Counted from the stretch's first letter, positions 36,860 to 52,201 are shown. The stretch is DNA of 64,000 nucleotides from Mastigias papua (GCA_964019165.1 OZ025269.1:18393687-18457686), one strand, 5' to 3'. The notes: generated by a model not told the origin, from the sequence alone. Translations and numbers: made by a program.

Positions 36860-37240
36860 CAAACAAAGAAATCGAGCGGGAAGTTTTATGATTTTGTTTC
36901 ATTCAAGTGCAACAAAAGTTATAAGCAGGCCTACTTAACAAAAATACAATAAACAGTTTCAAAATTTTCCAAGGAAAAGGGTACTTTTCCTGCTTTGAGG
37001 AAAAGGGCAGGGATCTAGACCCCCAGGACCCATCGTGTAGTTGTTCGCCTGGATCTCTATTCCAATATCCTCTAGTCTCTTTAGTAGTAGTCTTGATGTG
37101 GTACATATGTTATCGATTACAACTGGCACAATTTTCACTTGTGTTCCATAGTCTCAGTACCTCTTTGGCAAAATCTTGATACTTCCCGATCTTCTCAGCT
37201 TACTTGATATCAACTCTACTGTAGGGGTGTTTCGGAAGGG
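36860..37240 (-). pseudogene. 3' end of an R2/NeSL-like retrotransposon (endonuclease C-terminus and 3' UTR)
   Basis: On the minus strand, EKIGKYQDFAKEVLRLWNTS and, after one frameshift, VKIVPVVIDNICTTSR plus LLLKRLEDIGIEI match the C-terminal pattern of R2/NeSL-type non-LTR polyproteins (E.KYQDL..E..R.W followed by VPVVIGALG). The 3' part is repeated at 21140-21345. It lies downstream of, and in the same orientation as, the fragment at 38560-40320, so both are probably one element separated by later insertions. Confidence 0.7.
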
Positions 37241-37417
37241 GTTCGAGGGCTCGGCCCACTTCATCAAATTGAGAAGGGGTTTTAGGAGCTCAGCTGGCTT
37301 TCCAATGAAAGTTTGTAAGTCTGGTGAATTCCTACCTTGGTAGTATGAACCAACCTTTTTTCGATTTTACGCATTTTGTCCGTCAACTACGCTCAACTTG
37401 TGCAATTTGAATTCGCG

Positions 37418-38478
37418 TATTTTTATAACAAGCAGGTTTATAAGAAGCCTGCTAATAGACATCATAAAATTTAAGAAACTTTTGATTTAATTTTTTAATT
37501 CATTTAGAAATTCTGTATACAGGGTAGAGTTTATAACAAATAGAGAGTTATAAAAGTTATTATTGCAAAGAGAATTGATCAGGATCAGGAATAATACTCT
37601 TAATTTCCAGTGAGCAATGTCAATGAAAATATCGATAGAAAAATGGACAGATCTGCAACCAGACGACGATGAGAGAGAGAGATTGTAGAGATTTGGTGAG
37701 ACTTGGGTTAGTTATGAGACGAATGGCTTTGGACTGGACTTTGTCAAGAAGATGTAGAGAAGATCTGGGAGCACCACCCCAAACATGGGAGCAGTACTCC
37801 AGAACAGGACGAATCTGAGATTTGTATATAGTCAGTAGCTGAGAAGGAGAGAAAAAGCCACGGGCTCTAGAAAGGAAGCCAAGTTTCTGAGATGCATGTT
37901 TAGCAGTGGAGTGGATGTGGGTTTTCCAAGAAAGATTGGATGACACTGAAAGACCAAGCTGAGTGAAAGAAGAAGAAATATCCAAGTCATGGCCACTTAT
38001 GAATACAGGGGGGAAATCTCGGTGATGTTTACGTGAAGTAACAACCTGTGTCGTCTTTCTTTGATTAAACTTAACATGGTTGTCATTACCCCCACGTCTC
38101 TATGGTTGACAAATCATTTGTGAAAAGTGAAGCTGAGGTGTTACGATAGGATGAATCATTGGGGTGGGAAAGATTTGGTGGATTAGATGAAAAAGATGAA
38201 CTTAGATAAGTATCATCGGCAAAAGAGTACACGCTGGAAGATGTAGAGGACAGTAGGTCATTTATGAAGAGGATGAATAAAACAGGCGAGATAACAGAGC
38301 CCTGAGGTACACCAGAGTTGATAGAATGAGGTTGGGAGAGGACACAATCGACCCTAATTGCGATTAATCTGTCAGAAAGAAAGCTAGCAATCCATTTAAT
38401 AAAGTTGTTGCAGCCTAATCGAGAAATTTCAAACTTTTACTACCAGGTATTGACCCAGGTTTCTTATGAAAAATAGTG
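37418..38478 (-). mobile_element. MITE family A, split by an L2-type reverse transcriptase fragment
   Basis: The left half (37418-37560) opens TTCGCGTATTTTTATAACAA then GCAGGTTTATAAGAAGCCTG, like the terminus of the inverted copy at 18402. The right half (38430-38478) has ACTTTTACTACCAGG followed by CCCAGGTTTCTTATGAAAA, matching that copy's right end. The L2-type fragment fills the space between them. Exact junctions are uncertain by some tens of bases. Confidence 0.65.
37561..38425 (-). pseudogene. L2/CR1-type non-LTR reverse transcriptase fragment, frameshifted
   Basis: Reading on the minus strand from 38400: IKWIASFLSDRLIAIRVD, then SINSGVPQGSVISPVLFILF and INDLL, then the catalytic YSFADDTYLSSS box (38200-38235). 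Past a frameshift near 38085 it continues NDNHVKFNQRKT, LGLSVSSNLSWKTHI, LGFLSRARGFFSPSQLLTIY and IRPVLEYCSHVWGGAP. After further small shifts it ends HCSLEIKSIIPDP near 37570. The palm and thumb regions are well kept, so the insertion is fairly young. N-terminal endonuclease and fingers are missing (5' truncation). It is inserted in a family A MITE. Confidence 0.9.
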
Positions 38479-38708
38479 CAGCTTGAATGAAATGTATGGT
38501 GTGCTCATGAGCGTGACCCATAGACGTTGCTTACAGCACAGGCCCCTTCTTGAAGTTTTAGGATGGCACCCCTTGTCTACTGTTATATGGAACTGCAAAT
38601 TCTATATTACTGCAGTTGTAGTAACTGTTCTATCTGCCACGGCCATACCCGGTCTTCGTCGCTTCGTGCTTCAATAGCATGGTTAGTCTCAATAGAGAAA
38701 TTCCATAA

Positions 38709-38990
38709 GGAAGCGGTCATTATCTATGACTGGGGTGGGGACTGAAGATAAAATGGTGGGGTAACTGAAAAAATAAGCTGTGTATGGTGGGGTAGAGGAA
38801 TAATTTTTCACCACAGGGGTAGTGTAAAAACATATACCATGTTCAAGCATAAATGTACCCTTGTTTTACTGTTTTCCTTGGGTGGAGTAAAGAAAATTTG
38901 ACTTTAGCAAATGGTGGGGTAAAATTTTTTGAAGGGAACATAACGCTTTCTCTTCAGTTCCCACCCCGGCCATAAATAATGACCGCTCCC
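38709..38990. mobile_element. 282-bp Harbinger-like MITE with TAA target duplication
   Basis: Terminal inverted repeats of about 35 bases: left GGAAGCGGTCATTATCTATG, and the right end in reverse complement GGGAGCGGTCATTATTTATG, both continuing into GGGGTGGG.ACTGAAGA. TAA flanks both ends (38706-38708 and 38991-38993), the 3-bp duplication typical of PIF/Harbinger. Removing the element and one TAA rejoins the host retrotransposon frame as DYKILWNFSIETNHAIEAR, which proves the boundaries. No coding capacity. Confidence 0.92.
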
Positions 38991-39242
38991 TAATATCTTA
39001 TAGTCACTATTCGCATTGACCGCTGCAGGCCCATACCAATTGTCGTTGACCTTAAATCCACAGACTTCGCTAACATCTCAATGCACTCGTTTACCCACCA
39101 TGTCATTTCTGCGCTTATACTCTTTTTGCACTAATTTGCTATACTCACTAAGCACATAGTTGATACTCTCGTCCTTATTGCCACATATTCTACATTTGTT
39201 ATCGGTCAGGGTCTGATCGATCTTTGACTTTAGAAGTATAAT

Positions 39243-39388
39243 GTTCAAATTTTATTACGCATGCGCTTAGATAGACTAATAGGTCAATGTTTAGATTGAG
39301 TTAGTTTTGTTGTGTTCCGCTATAAAAAGGACTTCGAAGTTTGTTTTCTGGTGTACGCTCTGCAAGGGCATTATAATAAACTTTATAA
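39243..39388. mobile_element. About 145-bp insertion in the R2/NeSL-like element, LTR-like
   Basis: The host reading is interrupted between AADD.AIRT (39400) and KSKIDQTLTDNKCR (39235). The interrupting DNA carries TATAAAAAGG (39322-39331) and AATAAACTTTATAA at its right edge, resembling the promoter and poly(A) signals of a short LTR on the plus strand. ACTTTA occurs at both edges (39232-39237 and 39386-39391) as a possible target duplication. It could be a solo LTR or another short element; no partner LTR is present. Confidence 0.4.
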
Positions 39389-40320
39389 GTTCTGATGGCC
39401 TAATCATCAGCAGCTATTATTAGTGACTAGGCAACTCTTCCCATCTCTCAACCACGACAAACTAACTTTCTACGCCAGCCACCTCCAAGCCTGGTCACCT
39501 CTTCAGCTTGTCTCAGATAAGGACCGTGTAATTCGTTCTCTTTCCAGCTATCTTTCATTCAGTCCATTTTCCCCCCTTCAAGCCTTGAGCTGTTTCCATA
39601 ACTTCATCAATACAGCAGATAGTATCCGTTCATCATATTGAACAACATATTCTTCTAAGCCCACAATAGCTGTGTATAACATGTCTTTGCCTCCTTCCCT
39701 TTCTTGGTCGGTAGATCCTATCAGCATTACTCCTAGGGTGGCATGCGTCATGTATGGTAATTACAGTAGTTTACTAGGCCTTAGATTTACTTCCTGTAGC
39801 TTTGTCTTTCTCCTTTTCAAAAAAAGAGCAGATCACTTCAATACTGTGTTATTAGCTTTAGTACTATTGCCCCTATGTAGTATGGCTTCAGGCATCTTTC
39901 AAGCTCTTCTTTGCACCCCTGCGTAACTATCTCTCACTTTCCTTTCATTATTTCATCATTCTGCAACACTCTCAAATACTTGTATCCATCAGTTTCCTGA
40001 AGTGACCTGATCTCATTATTTCCTAGTATCTTACCTCCCTCAGATTTAATCTTCAGACCCTTCTTTAAAGCTAACACTGTACATTTGAGACTAAATGAGA
40101 GAATTGAGCTCTTTCTCACTTCTGACATACAACTTAAAGTCATCCATGTATAGCAGGTAAATTATCTTCTCTCCGTTCTTAGCAAACTCATATCCAAGTA
40201 TCATTGCGATAACAAAAAGCAAAGGAGCCAGCGAGTCTTCCTGAATTAACCTCCTTCGCGGATGCTGTACACTTCCTAATGATTCATTTCCACTACAAAG
40301 CTAATTAATGAAAACGATAC

Positions 40321-42429
40321 TGCATGGTTGGGTATAACTGGCTCAAACATTCAACGAATATACGCGGACAATAAGAAAGCATCAAGTTAGGAATGGAAAG
40401 TGTAGACTGTGCAAGATACATGTAAATAGCTAAGATTTTATATAGATATTTGGTTAGGTATATTTATTTCTTATTTATCTATTCATTTAATTAGTTTTAT
40501 AAAATAGATGTAATTAGGGCTAAACTGCTTCTAGTAGCGTTTTCTTTAAATGGTTGGCGCTAATTAGCTGTGTAGCTATCATCATGTCAACCTTAAACAT
40601 ATGAGCACTAATAATTTACACAATAATGCAATTCTCTGTCTTTTCCAGTATTGCTTTACATCACTACTCAACCAGAGAAGAACGTACACATTTTAGAAAG
40701 CAGATCTGGATTTGAAGAATGGAGAAGGTACTACACAGTCAGTATCCTCAGTTCCTTGTACTCTCCTCTGTACTAAAGATTAAGTCAAACATGCACCAAT
40801 GAATGCATCAGAAGAAAGAGATTGAACACCAAGATCTCTAAAGCTATCTGCCTTCATACCTTTTTCAGGGGTATCTTAAATGTGATAGTTTGATACTGGA
40901 AAACGAATGTAGGAAAATGAATTTCAATCTTGACGGTAGGAAGCTTGTACACTAAGCTACTGTAAGTTATCATAACATAGGTGGAAAAAGTATCGGAACC
41001 TAGGAACGTAGCTCCCAGAAATTGGATAGATTGCAGAAGGTATCGCAGAAAAATCTTGAACTGTTTAGAGAAGTATAGAACTCTAACGACATAATTTAAG
41101 TTAGATAAGAAGAAAAAACTCTTGATTCTCTTGACTTGAATTTGTACACTCTAGTGACAGCAGTTTAATCTATAGATAAACAGGCCAATAGATAAAGAAT
41201 AGACAAAAAAGTACAAACAGACATTATGTAGCTACACCCTCTTGGACGTTTTTGCAGACAATTTGAGCTAGATACTTTTTTTTCTTTCACTTCAAATATT
41301 AAAATAAAATAAAAATACAATAACATACTTTGTTTGCACCACATACAGCCGGAAAGGACTCTGAGTCATCTGGTCCCAACTGCATATGGTGCTTACTATT
41401 TAGCATATTTACATCAAAATAAGAAAAGGTCATCTCACATCAGATGTCCCATGATTAACAAATATTGGGATGAAAGGACATGCTAGATGTCCAGGAAAAA
41501 CAATTTAAGCATATAGCTAGAGCTAGATACTTAGGTTCCCTGAAAGGAAGCAACTTTTTGTCCATTTTTGTGTCACTGAACGACATAAAGGAATGGTGTG
41601 GAAAACGGGCATCTGATATCTGTAGCGATGCATTGAAAAGAACAAAACCGAAGAAGTTTGTAGGCAGAGCCTTAAATACCAACGGGCAAACTGAGACACA
41701 AAAGATGTAGATAAGGAAACGGACGTAATACTCACAGCGGTAGGAGCATACGGTACTATCAAAAGGGGAAAGGAAAATAAAATCAGAAACATCTCAGGAA
41801 ATATGAATACTCAGATAGTTCAAGACAAACGTTTACTAAGGGCTGCAAAGATCCTTTGCAAAGTACTAAATATATGAACTTCAGGTTATGATATGCCTTT
41901 GGTGTATCGTTTACACCAGGCCATGGAACAAGCAGCCAGTATAAACTGTGGCAATTAGGGATGAAAAATTAATAATTGTATAATTTGATAATCCTCCACT
42001 ATTTTAGACCAATACAACTTCTCTACGAAAGCTAAGTCACGATATTTTGCTATGTGGGAGCAAATACGTGCAATTTTACAGGGACAGAATGCACCGTCCT
42101 ACTGAATAGAAGCTCAGTCTAAGAACAGTCTCAGACCTTGCTTGATCTTCAAAACATGTATATGTACTGATGTGATATGACTGCGATATATAATGGGAAC
42201 AGACATAAAAGGAAAGTATCAGGAGACCAACACCATAATAGGGAGAAAGAAGTACTTGAATAGCACAACGAACAGCCTAGACCATACCGTTAAGATACGT
42301 CTTATATCAGTAGGTCATACGTGATTGAGTGCTGGTTTGCTTAAAAAATTCTTAGCTGTTACAGTTTCTAATGTGGTCATTTCCCAAAGCACGGACTAGA
42401 CTTGAGCTCTTGTTCTTAGGCTATGGCGG
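40321..42429. other. Intergenic, nothing recognised
   Basis: The left edge may still hold diverged 5' sequence of the R2/NeSL-like element. The plus frame at 41480-41710 is polar and gene-like in composition but shows no recognised domain. Confidence 0.35.
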
Positions 42430-42431
42430 TA

Positions 42432-42505
42432 GAAGGTATTGTACCAAACTACAAGGTAATTGTACCAAACTACAGGGTAATTGTACCAAACTACAGGCCA
42501 CTTAT
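42432..42505. repeat. Tandem repeat, about 24-bp unit, 3 copies
   Basis: Units of TTGTACCAAACTACAGGGTA plus AT/A recur three times, followed by a diverged CACTTATACCA. Confidence 0.9.
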
Positions 42506-45050
42506 ACCAATAGAGCATGACTCGAGCATGCAGGTATTAACAACTGCTTAAAAATATCATTGCACTATTTGCTGACAATTCTAGGTTTCTTAACGACCAA
42601 GATGAACCGTAAATTTTTGTCCAATCTAGCAAATTGGTTACCTTTACATTCACCTCCTTCGATGCTCCACTTCATGGCCATTCCTTTTGGTATTCGATTG
42701 CGTGTAAGGTGACTATCATGGATCAAGCAAAAGATGAATCCTCTCAATGAGCGAGCAACTCAAATCGAAAGAAATGGAGGATTGAAAACCGTCGTGAGGC
42801 AAGGAAAATGCGGTACATCATATATAAACGACATTCTCCTTCCATCGCTTGGCCTAGAATAGCCAGCTAAAGGCAATTACATAATTTGAGCTTAAAGATA
42901 CCACTGTGCAGAGAATGATGTGAAAATGTGACGCGTTCTTTGGTTTTATGCTACATATGACGGCAATCAGTTTTATGATCATCTAAATATCTAATAACAC
43001 CCCATTAGAAACATAGCAACTGTTCTCGTCAATGAAGAAATGCCAAACGAGAAGAGTATCTGATAACAGCATGAAAACAAATTACCTTGTTAACTGTCAG
43101 ATATCAATGCATCATTTGCACAATGTACCGTCCAACTTCTAAAGTTTAGCTGGAGCTACGAAGCTTGAAAGAATTGAGTAAGCCTCAAAGAAGCCGGTCA
43201 AGCCTGTTTGAAGGTGAATTGAGTACAATTCACTAACAGTGTTTGTGGCTCCGCCTCCTGATGGACCTTGACGCAAATTTGGTGCGAAAAATATCAGCAT
43301 ATCGCATAGCCTGGAAGAATTCACTGAGTGGAAGTATGGACACTAGTCAACACAAGGCAAGTTTTGTCATGCTTTCACATACGGCTTTGTACTTTTACTC
43401 AAAATTATTCAAGAAAAAGACATTTTATGGCAGGCGGAGTAATGGGGCCAAACAATTATCGAGAGAGGAAGGGCACAGGATACATATAAGTTCGCAAAAA
43501 GGAAATAACTCAGTGATGCAGAATAGGACAAAGAACGGCTGTGCAAAGAGTCACACCTAAGCACTGCTTTAAACACCGGCTATGGGCGAAATCTGCGATG
43601 CAGTCATCTGCTTTTGCAATTATTATATATGCTCTTAGGCTTCAAAACCCTTCATCACACACTTTATACACTGTTCTAAGACATCTGTTCAGTTCTCACT
43701 CTTGGTTAAACACTCTGAAAGTTCAAACATTTGTAGATTTTAAAATATAAGGACAGAACTCTAGAATGAGGCCAGAGATCAGGACGCAGGACACAATGCG
43801 CATTCATACGCAGGGGACAAAAGTTCATGCCAAGTTGCACTAAAAATAATCCGCAAAACAGCGAGGCCGCGAAAAGTGGACCGCGATAGAGCGAGGGATC
43901 ACAGTACATACTAGCCCAGTCCATCCAACGTTCACATCACGTCGTTAGCCTAATATGCTCCGCAGAACCAATTAACAAGACAGCAAAGTCTCTAGTGACA
44001 AAAGTGTCTAAGTTTGGCTTAACTTCTTTCAAGTCTCAAGAGAAACAGAGAAGAACGAAGATCTTCTTAAAGTAGCTTATTTTAGCACCAAAAAATTTGG
44101 GGCTCAATACTGAGGATCCTCCATCTGGTGGTGGGTTCAATAATATGGTTTTATCAGCAACTCACCAGTGTATTTTCATTAGACAAATACTGTCATAGTG
44201 GCAAGCAGGAACTATACATATTCGAAAAATGACATTTTCTACCCTGGGGAAGGTCTCCCCCATTCAAACACTTCATTTTTGGTCTTAACAATTTATCTTT
44301 CTGGTCCCTGCTTCTCGTTGATTTGAATTATCGTAAAAGAAAATAACTTGAAATTCGCTCCTTGAATGGAGCTGCAATTCATTCATATAAGCTCCGATTA
44401 ATACAGAGTAACAATTGAACAAAGAACTGTCTCATCTCTACTGAAAGAAAAGGGAAGGAAGCCAAAGTACACATAATTCTAGGAGTGTATATGCTTATGA
44501 AGAAGCGTGAGATTGTGGCCTACTAATATACCTAATGCAAAATGCACTATCTCAATGCAAAGTATGGCAGCATTACAATAACAGAAGCATAACACAAACA
44601 AAATTATTACAAAAAGACTAAGCATACCATCAACTAACTAACAAGAATTAAAGAAGACAGAGCAAACAGAAATAAAAAGGTCTGGGGGCACCAAGGGCTT
44701 TAGGGCCTGTTTTCGCTTCGTAATTTAATACCTCTTTCAGAAATTTGGCTAAGGCACATACTATTAGATCTCAAGGCTATCTGTCGATATTCTAGAACAA
44801 CGAAGTGAAGCAGAAAGCAGAAAGCAGACAGCACAGCAGATTCTCTTTTGAAAGAAAGTTTGATTGGTTGCTCTTTTAACAAAGAATTCCGTAGAATATC
44901 TTTACTCATAAAAGCCTCTTGATCCTTTGGTTTTCAGATTCAACGACCTTCTTGAACTTGTGTTTTCACACCTAATTTGGAGTACTTGCAACCGAAGCTG
45001 GCACAAACCGAACACGAGGTTATGCTGAAAGTAATGTTATAAAGAAACTT
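42506..45050. other. Intergenic, nothing recognised
   Basis: Frames at 42565-42747, 43243-43560 and 43541-43750 lack recognisable domains. No RNA gene was seen. Confidence 0.4.
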
Positions 45051-45052
45051 TT

Positions 45053-45126
45053 GAACTGTTCAAAACGTTCTACTTGTGTCTTCATCAGTAATGATGAAGA
45101 CACAGGTCAAAACGCTTGAAAAGTTA
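45053..45126. repeat. Inverted repeat with CTGATGAAGACAC arms
   Basis: Two arms of about 34 bases (AACTGTTCAAAACGTTCT then ACTTGTGTCTTCATCA; reverse complement of the right arm AACTTTTCAAGCGTTTTG then ACCTGTGTCTTCATCA) flank a 4-base GTAA loop. The innermost 12 bases pair perfectly. On the minus strand it reads CTGATGAAGACACAAGTAGAAC, recalling part of a hammerhead core (CUGAUGA...GAAAC), but GAAAC is not exact. Confidence 0.7.
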
Positions 45127-45298
45127 AATTTTTCTTGATTCCTAATTGAATACTACATAACATATACATATACGTATATTCATTTGTATTATATACATAG
45201 CTATATATATATATAAATAAAGTAAAAAGATAAAGGCTTGTCTCATATGCGATTCCGTACGTTGGGGAGTGCTTGTTAGAGAGGACACTTATCCAGAT

Positions 45299-45319
45299 AT
45301 ATATATATATATATATATA
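45299..45319. repeat. Short (TA)n run
   Basis: About 20 bases of TA directly before the SINE-like unit. A similar (TA)n follows its second copy. Confidence 0.85.
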
Positions 45320-46861
<1,542 letters not shown>

Positions 46862-46963
46862 GGTATATGTATATATGTATATATGTATATTTGTATATAT
46901 ATGTATATATGTATACATGTATACATGTATATATGTATATATGTATATATGTATATGTATATT

Positions 46964-46996
<33 letters not shown>

Positions 46997-47023
46997 TTAT
47001 ATATATATATTTATATATATATA

Positions 47024-47117
<94 letters not shown>

Positions 47118-47119
47118 TT
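46862..47119. repeat. (TATATG)n / (TA)n compound array
   Basis: Starts as TATATG/TATACATG repeats, changes to TATATTTATA, and ends as pure (TA)n. All Tyr/Ile-rich frames here are artefacts. Confidence 0.95.
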
Positions 47120-47220
47120 CGCTGAGAATTCCGTACTTAACGGATGAAAACGGTACAATAAACAAGGTGGTTTTTATTTTCTAATGTATTTTTCTGCATT
47201 TGGATAAAGATAGATTATTG

Positions 47221-48999
<1,779 letters not shown>

Positions 49000-49330
49000 C
49001 TACATAAATAACAACTCTCAGGTCTACCAGCTACAGTAAATTGCAGCCTTGACATATACCATTGAAATCACATTTTCAGATTTGTCGCACCCCTCAGATC
49101 GACTTCTAAATAACAACTCTGAGGCCCATAACCTAAATCTCACCAGTTAACTACATTGCATCTTTCAGATCTACCAACCACTCATATTAAGTCCCCACAT
49201 ACCACAATCTAAACCTCGTCTCTCAAGTCTACCACCTTTACTCGCATCAATCAAATCTACCACCAAAATCACATCTTCCACATCCACTAAAGTTAATTAA
49301 CATCTCTCAGATCTAGCACACAAATCACAC
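49000..49330. repeat. Diverged CTCAGATCTACCA-type interspersed repeat
   Basis: A T/C-A-rich strand bias with at least eight variants of CTCAGATCTACCAC, usually followed within 10-20 bases by AAATAACA or AAATCACA. Spacing is irregular (about 35-60 bases). It looks like an old, diverged minisatellite. No clean period could be set by eye. Confidence 0.6.
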
Positions 49331-52201
49331 GCCGCTTCCAGCCATGGTAATAGATCTCTCATTACCTAACACTTAAATTACAACCTCCATATCCACCATA
49401 TCAAAATAATCTCTCGCTTCCGCCATCTATGTAGTATTTTTGTGTCTACTAACTAAATGCCATAGGGCGCATTCGGAAAGTATGTAGAGGAAACAATTGC
49501 TGTTTTGACTCTCCCCCATCCCATGTAATGGTTTGTTACAATCGATTTGATACCCCATCGTTACTATGTAACATTCCTGCACAAGACCCCCTACGTGACA
49601 AAAGTCCATCATCAGCCACTTTTCATGTTTCATAATATGATATGATGTCATATAGGAAAAATTAACATAATATGACGAAACAAAATAGAATGAAATGATG
49701 TAATATGAGATAATAAAACAATGCGTAATAAAGCACGTGACCCTGTGCTAACATTTCATGTTATACTTACATATTACTACGTATTTAGTTAGTTTGGTAG
49801 CAACCTATAAAATTCCATGCAAGTCTTAAGATAAACTGAGTTTGTCGTAGTTACTCCCTCACATACTCAGATTGGTATGGTAAAATGGGCAGAATAGACA
49901 ATCATTGATTGTATGAAGGAATCAGTCGTCAATCTTCTCCGATCAAATTGGGACAATAGTGCCATCAAAACATAGTGGTTCCAACTAGTGCAATACGCAC
50001 AGTTTATACGTGTTGATCGACGAGTAGAAATATTGTACGAAATATTTAAGCTATGCGTAACTGAAGTAGCCCAATTTTTTGTAACAATTTGTCACGAAAA
50101 CGATACATTCATCTCTCTTATCTGACGTGTGTTTCAACTAAAAAGCCTCTGCTTGATGTCTCCTGTGAGTTCTAGTTATGCTGTTTGACGATCGGTTGAA
50201 GTTCTCTATTCGAATGGTGCATTTGTTTCACGTTATCTACTAATGTAACATAACTAAACCGTGTTTCCGAATGGTTGTCCGAAATTGCTCGCCGTTTGGA
50301 AATATTGGGAGCTATATATCTTTTGCTACTGCAGACTATATGTCAGGCTACCAAAGGGTGATGCGGAATTTGCTTAATATACTAAGATATTTTACTGCCA
50401 TAAAAACCCGGCGACGGATTATTTACGATAACATTGCCTATAACTTTTTCTAGCCTAAGGTAGTTCCTATATTGTTCATATACAACAAAGAAGGGATGTT
50501 TAAATTCAATGCTCAGATGAAACTGCTCACTAATATGACAAGGATTTCGTGAGACAAGAATTAGGCTCATATTAGAGCAGAAGCTAGTCTTTGTCACATA
50601 CTTTGATGAGCGGTAAACAAAGATCGTTCTGGGTAATACGGAAGGTAATGGCTCTTTAAAACAATAGTATCGAAGGCAGGATTGGTCCACAAGGGAAGAG
50701 AAACGCCTTGTGAACCATGACTTTCATGTTCAGGTAAATGATGTGACCTGACATGACCTGACCTGAAAGAAGGCTCAAGGTGTGAATCAACAACCTCCAG
50801 ACATAAAACCAGTCACAGACCTTACAAATTTTAATACTTTTGTTAGCACTTTGAGGACCAGGCCTAACGTACAAGCCAATCGCCATGTTTTTGATCAGAA
50901 AGAGTGCTTGTCTCTTAAATATTACAATTGAATGATTCTGAAGCTCTGGTCCTCTAACAAATTTCCAAATAATTTATATCCATGATAGAATTTGGTGATT
51001 TTTATTAGTTAAACTCACTTTTCCTTATATATTTATTCCACGAAGCATATATTTACCTGTCTGCGTTAACCTAGCAGCTAAGTTTTTATGGAACAACTTT
51101 ATTTCTAGCTTACAGTTCTTACTCGTGATCTCTGTACTTTTCTATTATGTTGCTATATAAATGCCGCATAGTCTGCTTTAAAATTCAGTTTATATCGTTT
51201 CAACCGGGTAACCTTCGTCAGACATACGTTCTGCAAATCTCTTGATCAACACGATATTGCTTCCCAAAAACACACAACACAGGCAAATGAGCACACAAAT
51301 TCAACGCAAGACTCCCTTGAAGCTGGGATGGAGCAAAACAAACAAAGAGCATATGATTGATAAAAACAATTGGCGTGTTACAAAGAGGGTGCGCAGTTGG
51401 TAAGAGTTGGCTTAGGCCTGTAATCACAAAAATCATATGATGGTACAAGCATTATATACACATCTATCAAACCTACCTCTTCTAGGCCTATCCTCTGCTC
51501 AAGTAGCAATAATATACTAAAATCTTTCGTGTTCACTATTCTCTCTTATTTTACACATTCATACACTCAATTGCGAATTAAGTGTTTTCCTTTTTGACGA
51601 TCTCTCAAATTAGCACTCACACAATACTTTCTTGGCGTAATACTGTTTCAGCAAAATTGAAATATGGATGTCATGCTGGGTAGGGTACTTAGAAACCTAT
51701 TCATTGCAATTCGTCACCAGCGAGCGAAAATCGTAAAGATGCGGCGATTCACGAGCCGGCAATATCACGGTCATATTGCATTTGCACACAACATACTGGA
51801 ATCCTCCGCAGAAGTTACTCACAACAAGGATAGGACCTGTAGTGAGTTCGCAAGCAAATTTTATGATTACGTGATGTCGTGCTAGATGAGCGGGAAAGTG
51901 CAAATTGTTTTTCTATACGTACCGCGTTGGTGCAAGCGACTAGAGCAGCTCTGCAATGGTCTGCCAACAATATTTGAAGGAAATTACCAACTGTGAGTTG
52001 CTTTACAGAGAACACTTGCTGCATTATCAAAGGAACTTAGATGGTCATTCCAACAGGTAGATATACTGTGCTTTCCATCAATCAACCAGCTATTTTACAT
52101 CGATAGTTTTGGACTGTAAGAAATGGAAAACGAATATTTTCTAGGCGGACAAAAAACTTGTCAACAAAGTGACAGACTGAAACCAAAAGGACAAAACGTC
52201 T
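49331..52201. other. Intergenic, nothing recognised
   Basis: A short GACCTGACATGACCTGACCTG repeat lies at 50746-50766. Frames at 50382-50690 (minus) and 51664-51885 (plus) show no recognised domains. Confidence 0.4.

Larger units (their letters stand above)
38560..40320 (-). pseudogene. Decayed R2/NeSL-like non-LTR retrotransposon (RT to endonuclease domain)
   Basis: Minus-strand landmarks in order are as follows. SGNESLGSV and QEDSLAPLLFVIAM (40290-40200) precede the catalytic IYLLYMDDFKLYVRSEKEL box near 40150. KCTVLALKKG, LQETDGYKYLRVLQNDEI and ACHPRSNADRIYRPRKG follow at 39960-39690. LEEYVVQYDERILSAVL, LHGPYLRQAEEV and a CRICGNKDESINYV zinc knuckle come next (near 39200, with the His and last Cys lost). 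The fragment ends with KEYKRRNDMV, DNWYG and, past a nested MITE, LWNFSIETNHAIEAR. A Cys-His knuckle followed by a restriction-like endonuclease region after the RT is the R2/NeSL-type layout. Several frameshifts, at least two stops and about 20 missing codons after the YMDD box make it dead. Clade assignment within this group is tentative. Confidence 0.8.

Noticed and set aside
39423..39926. Plus-strand frames at 39423-39641 and 39672-39926
   Set aside because: They are antisense to the readable R2/NeSL-like coding remnants on the minus strand.
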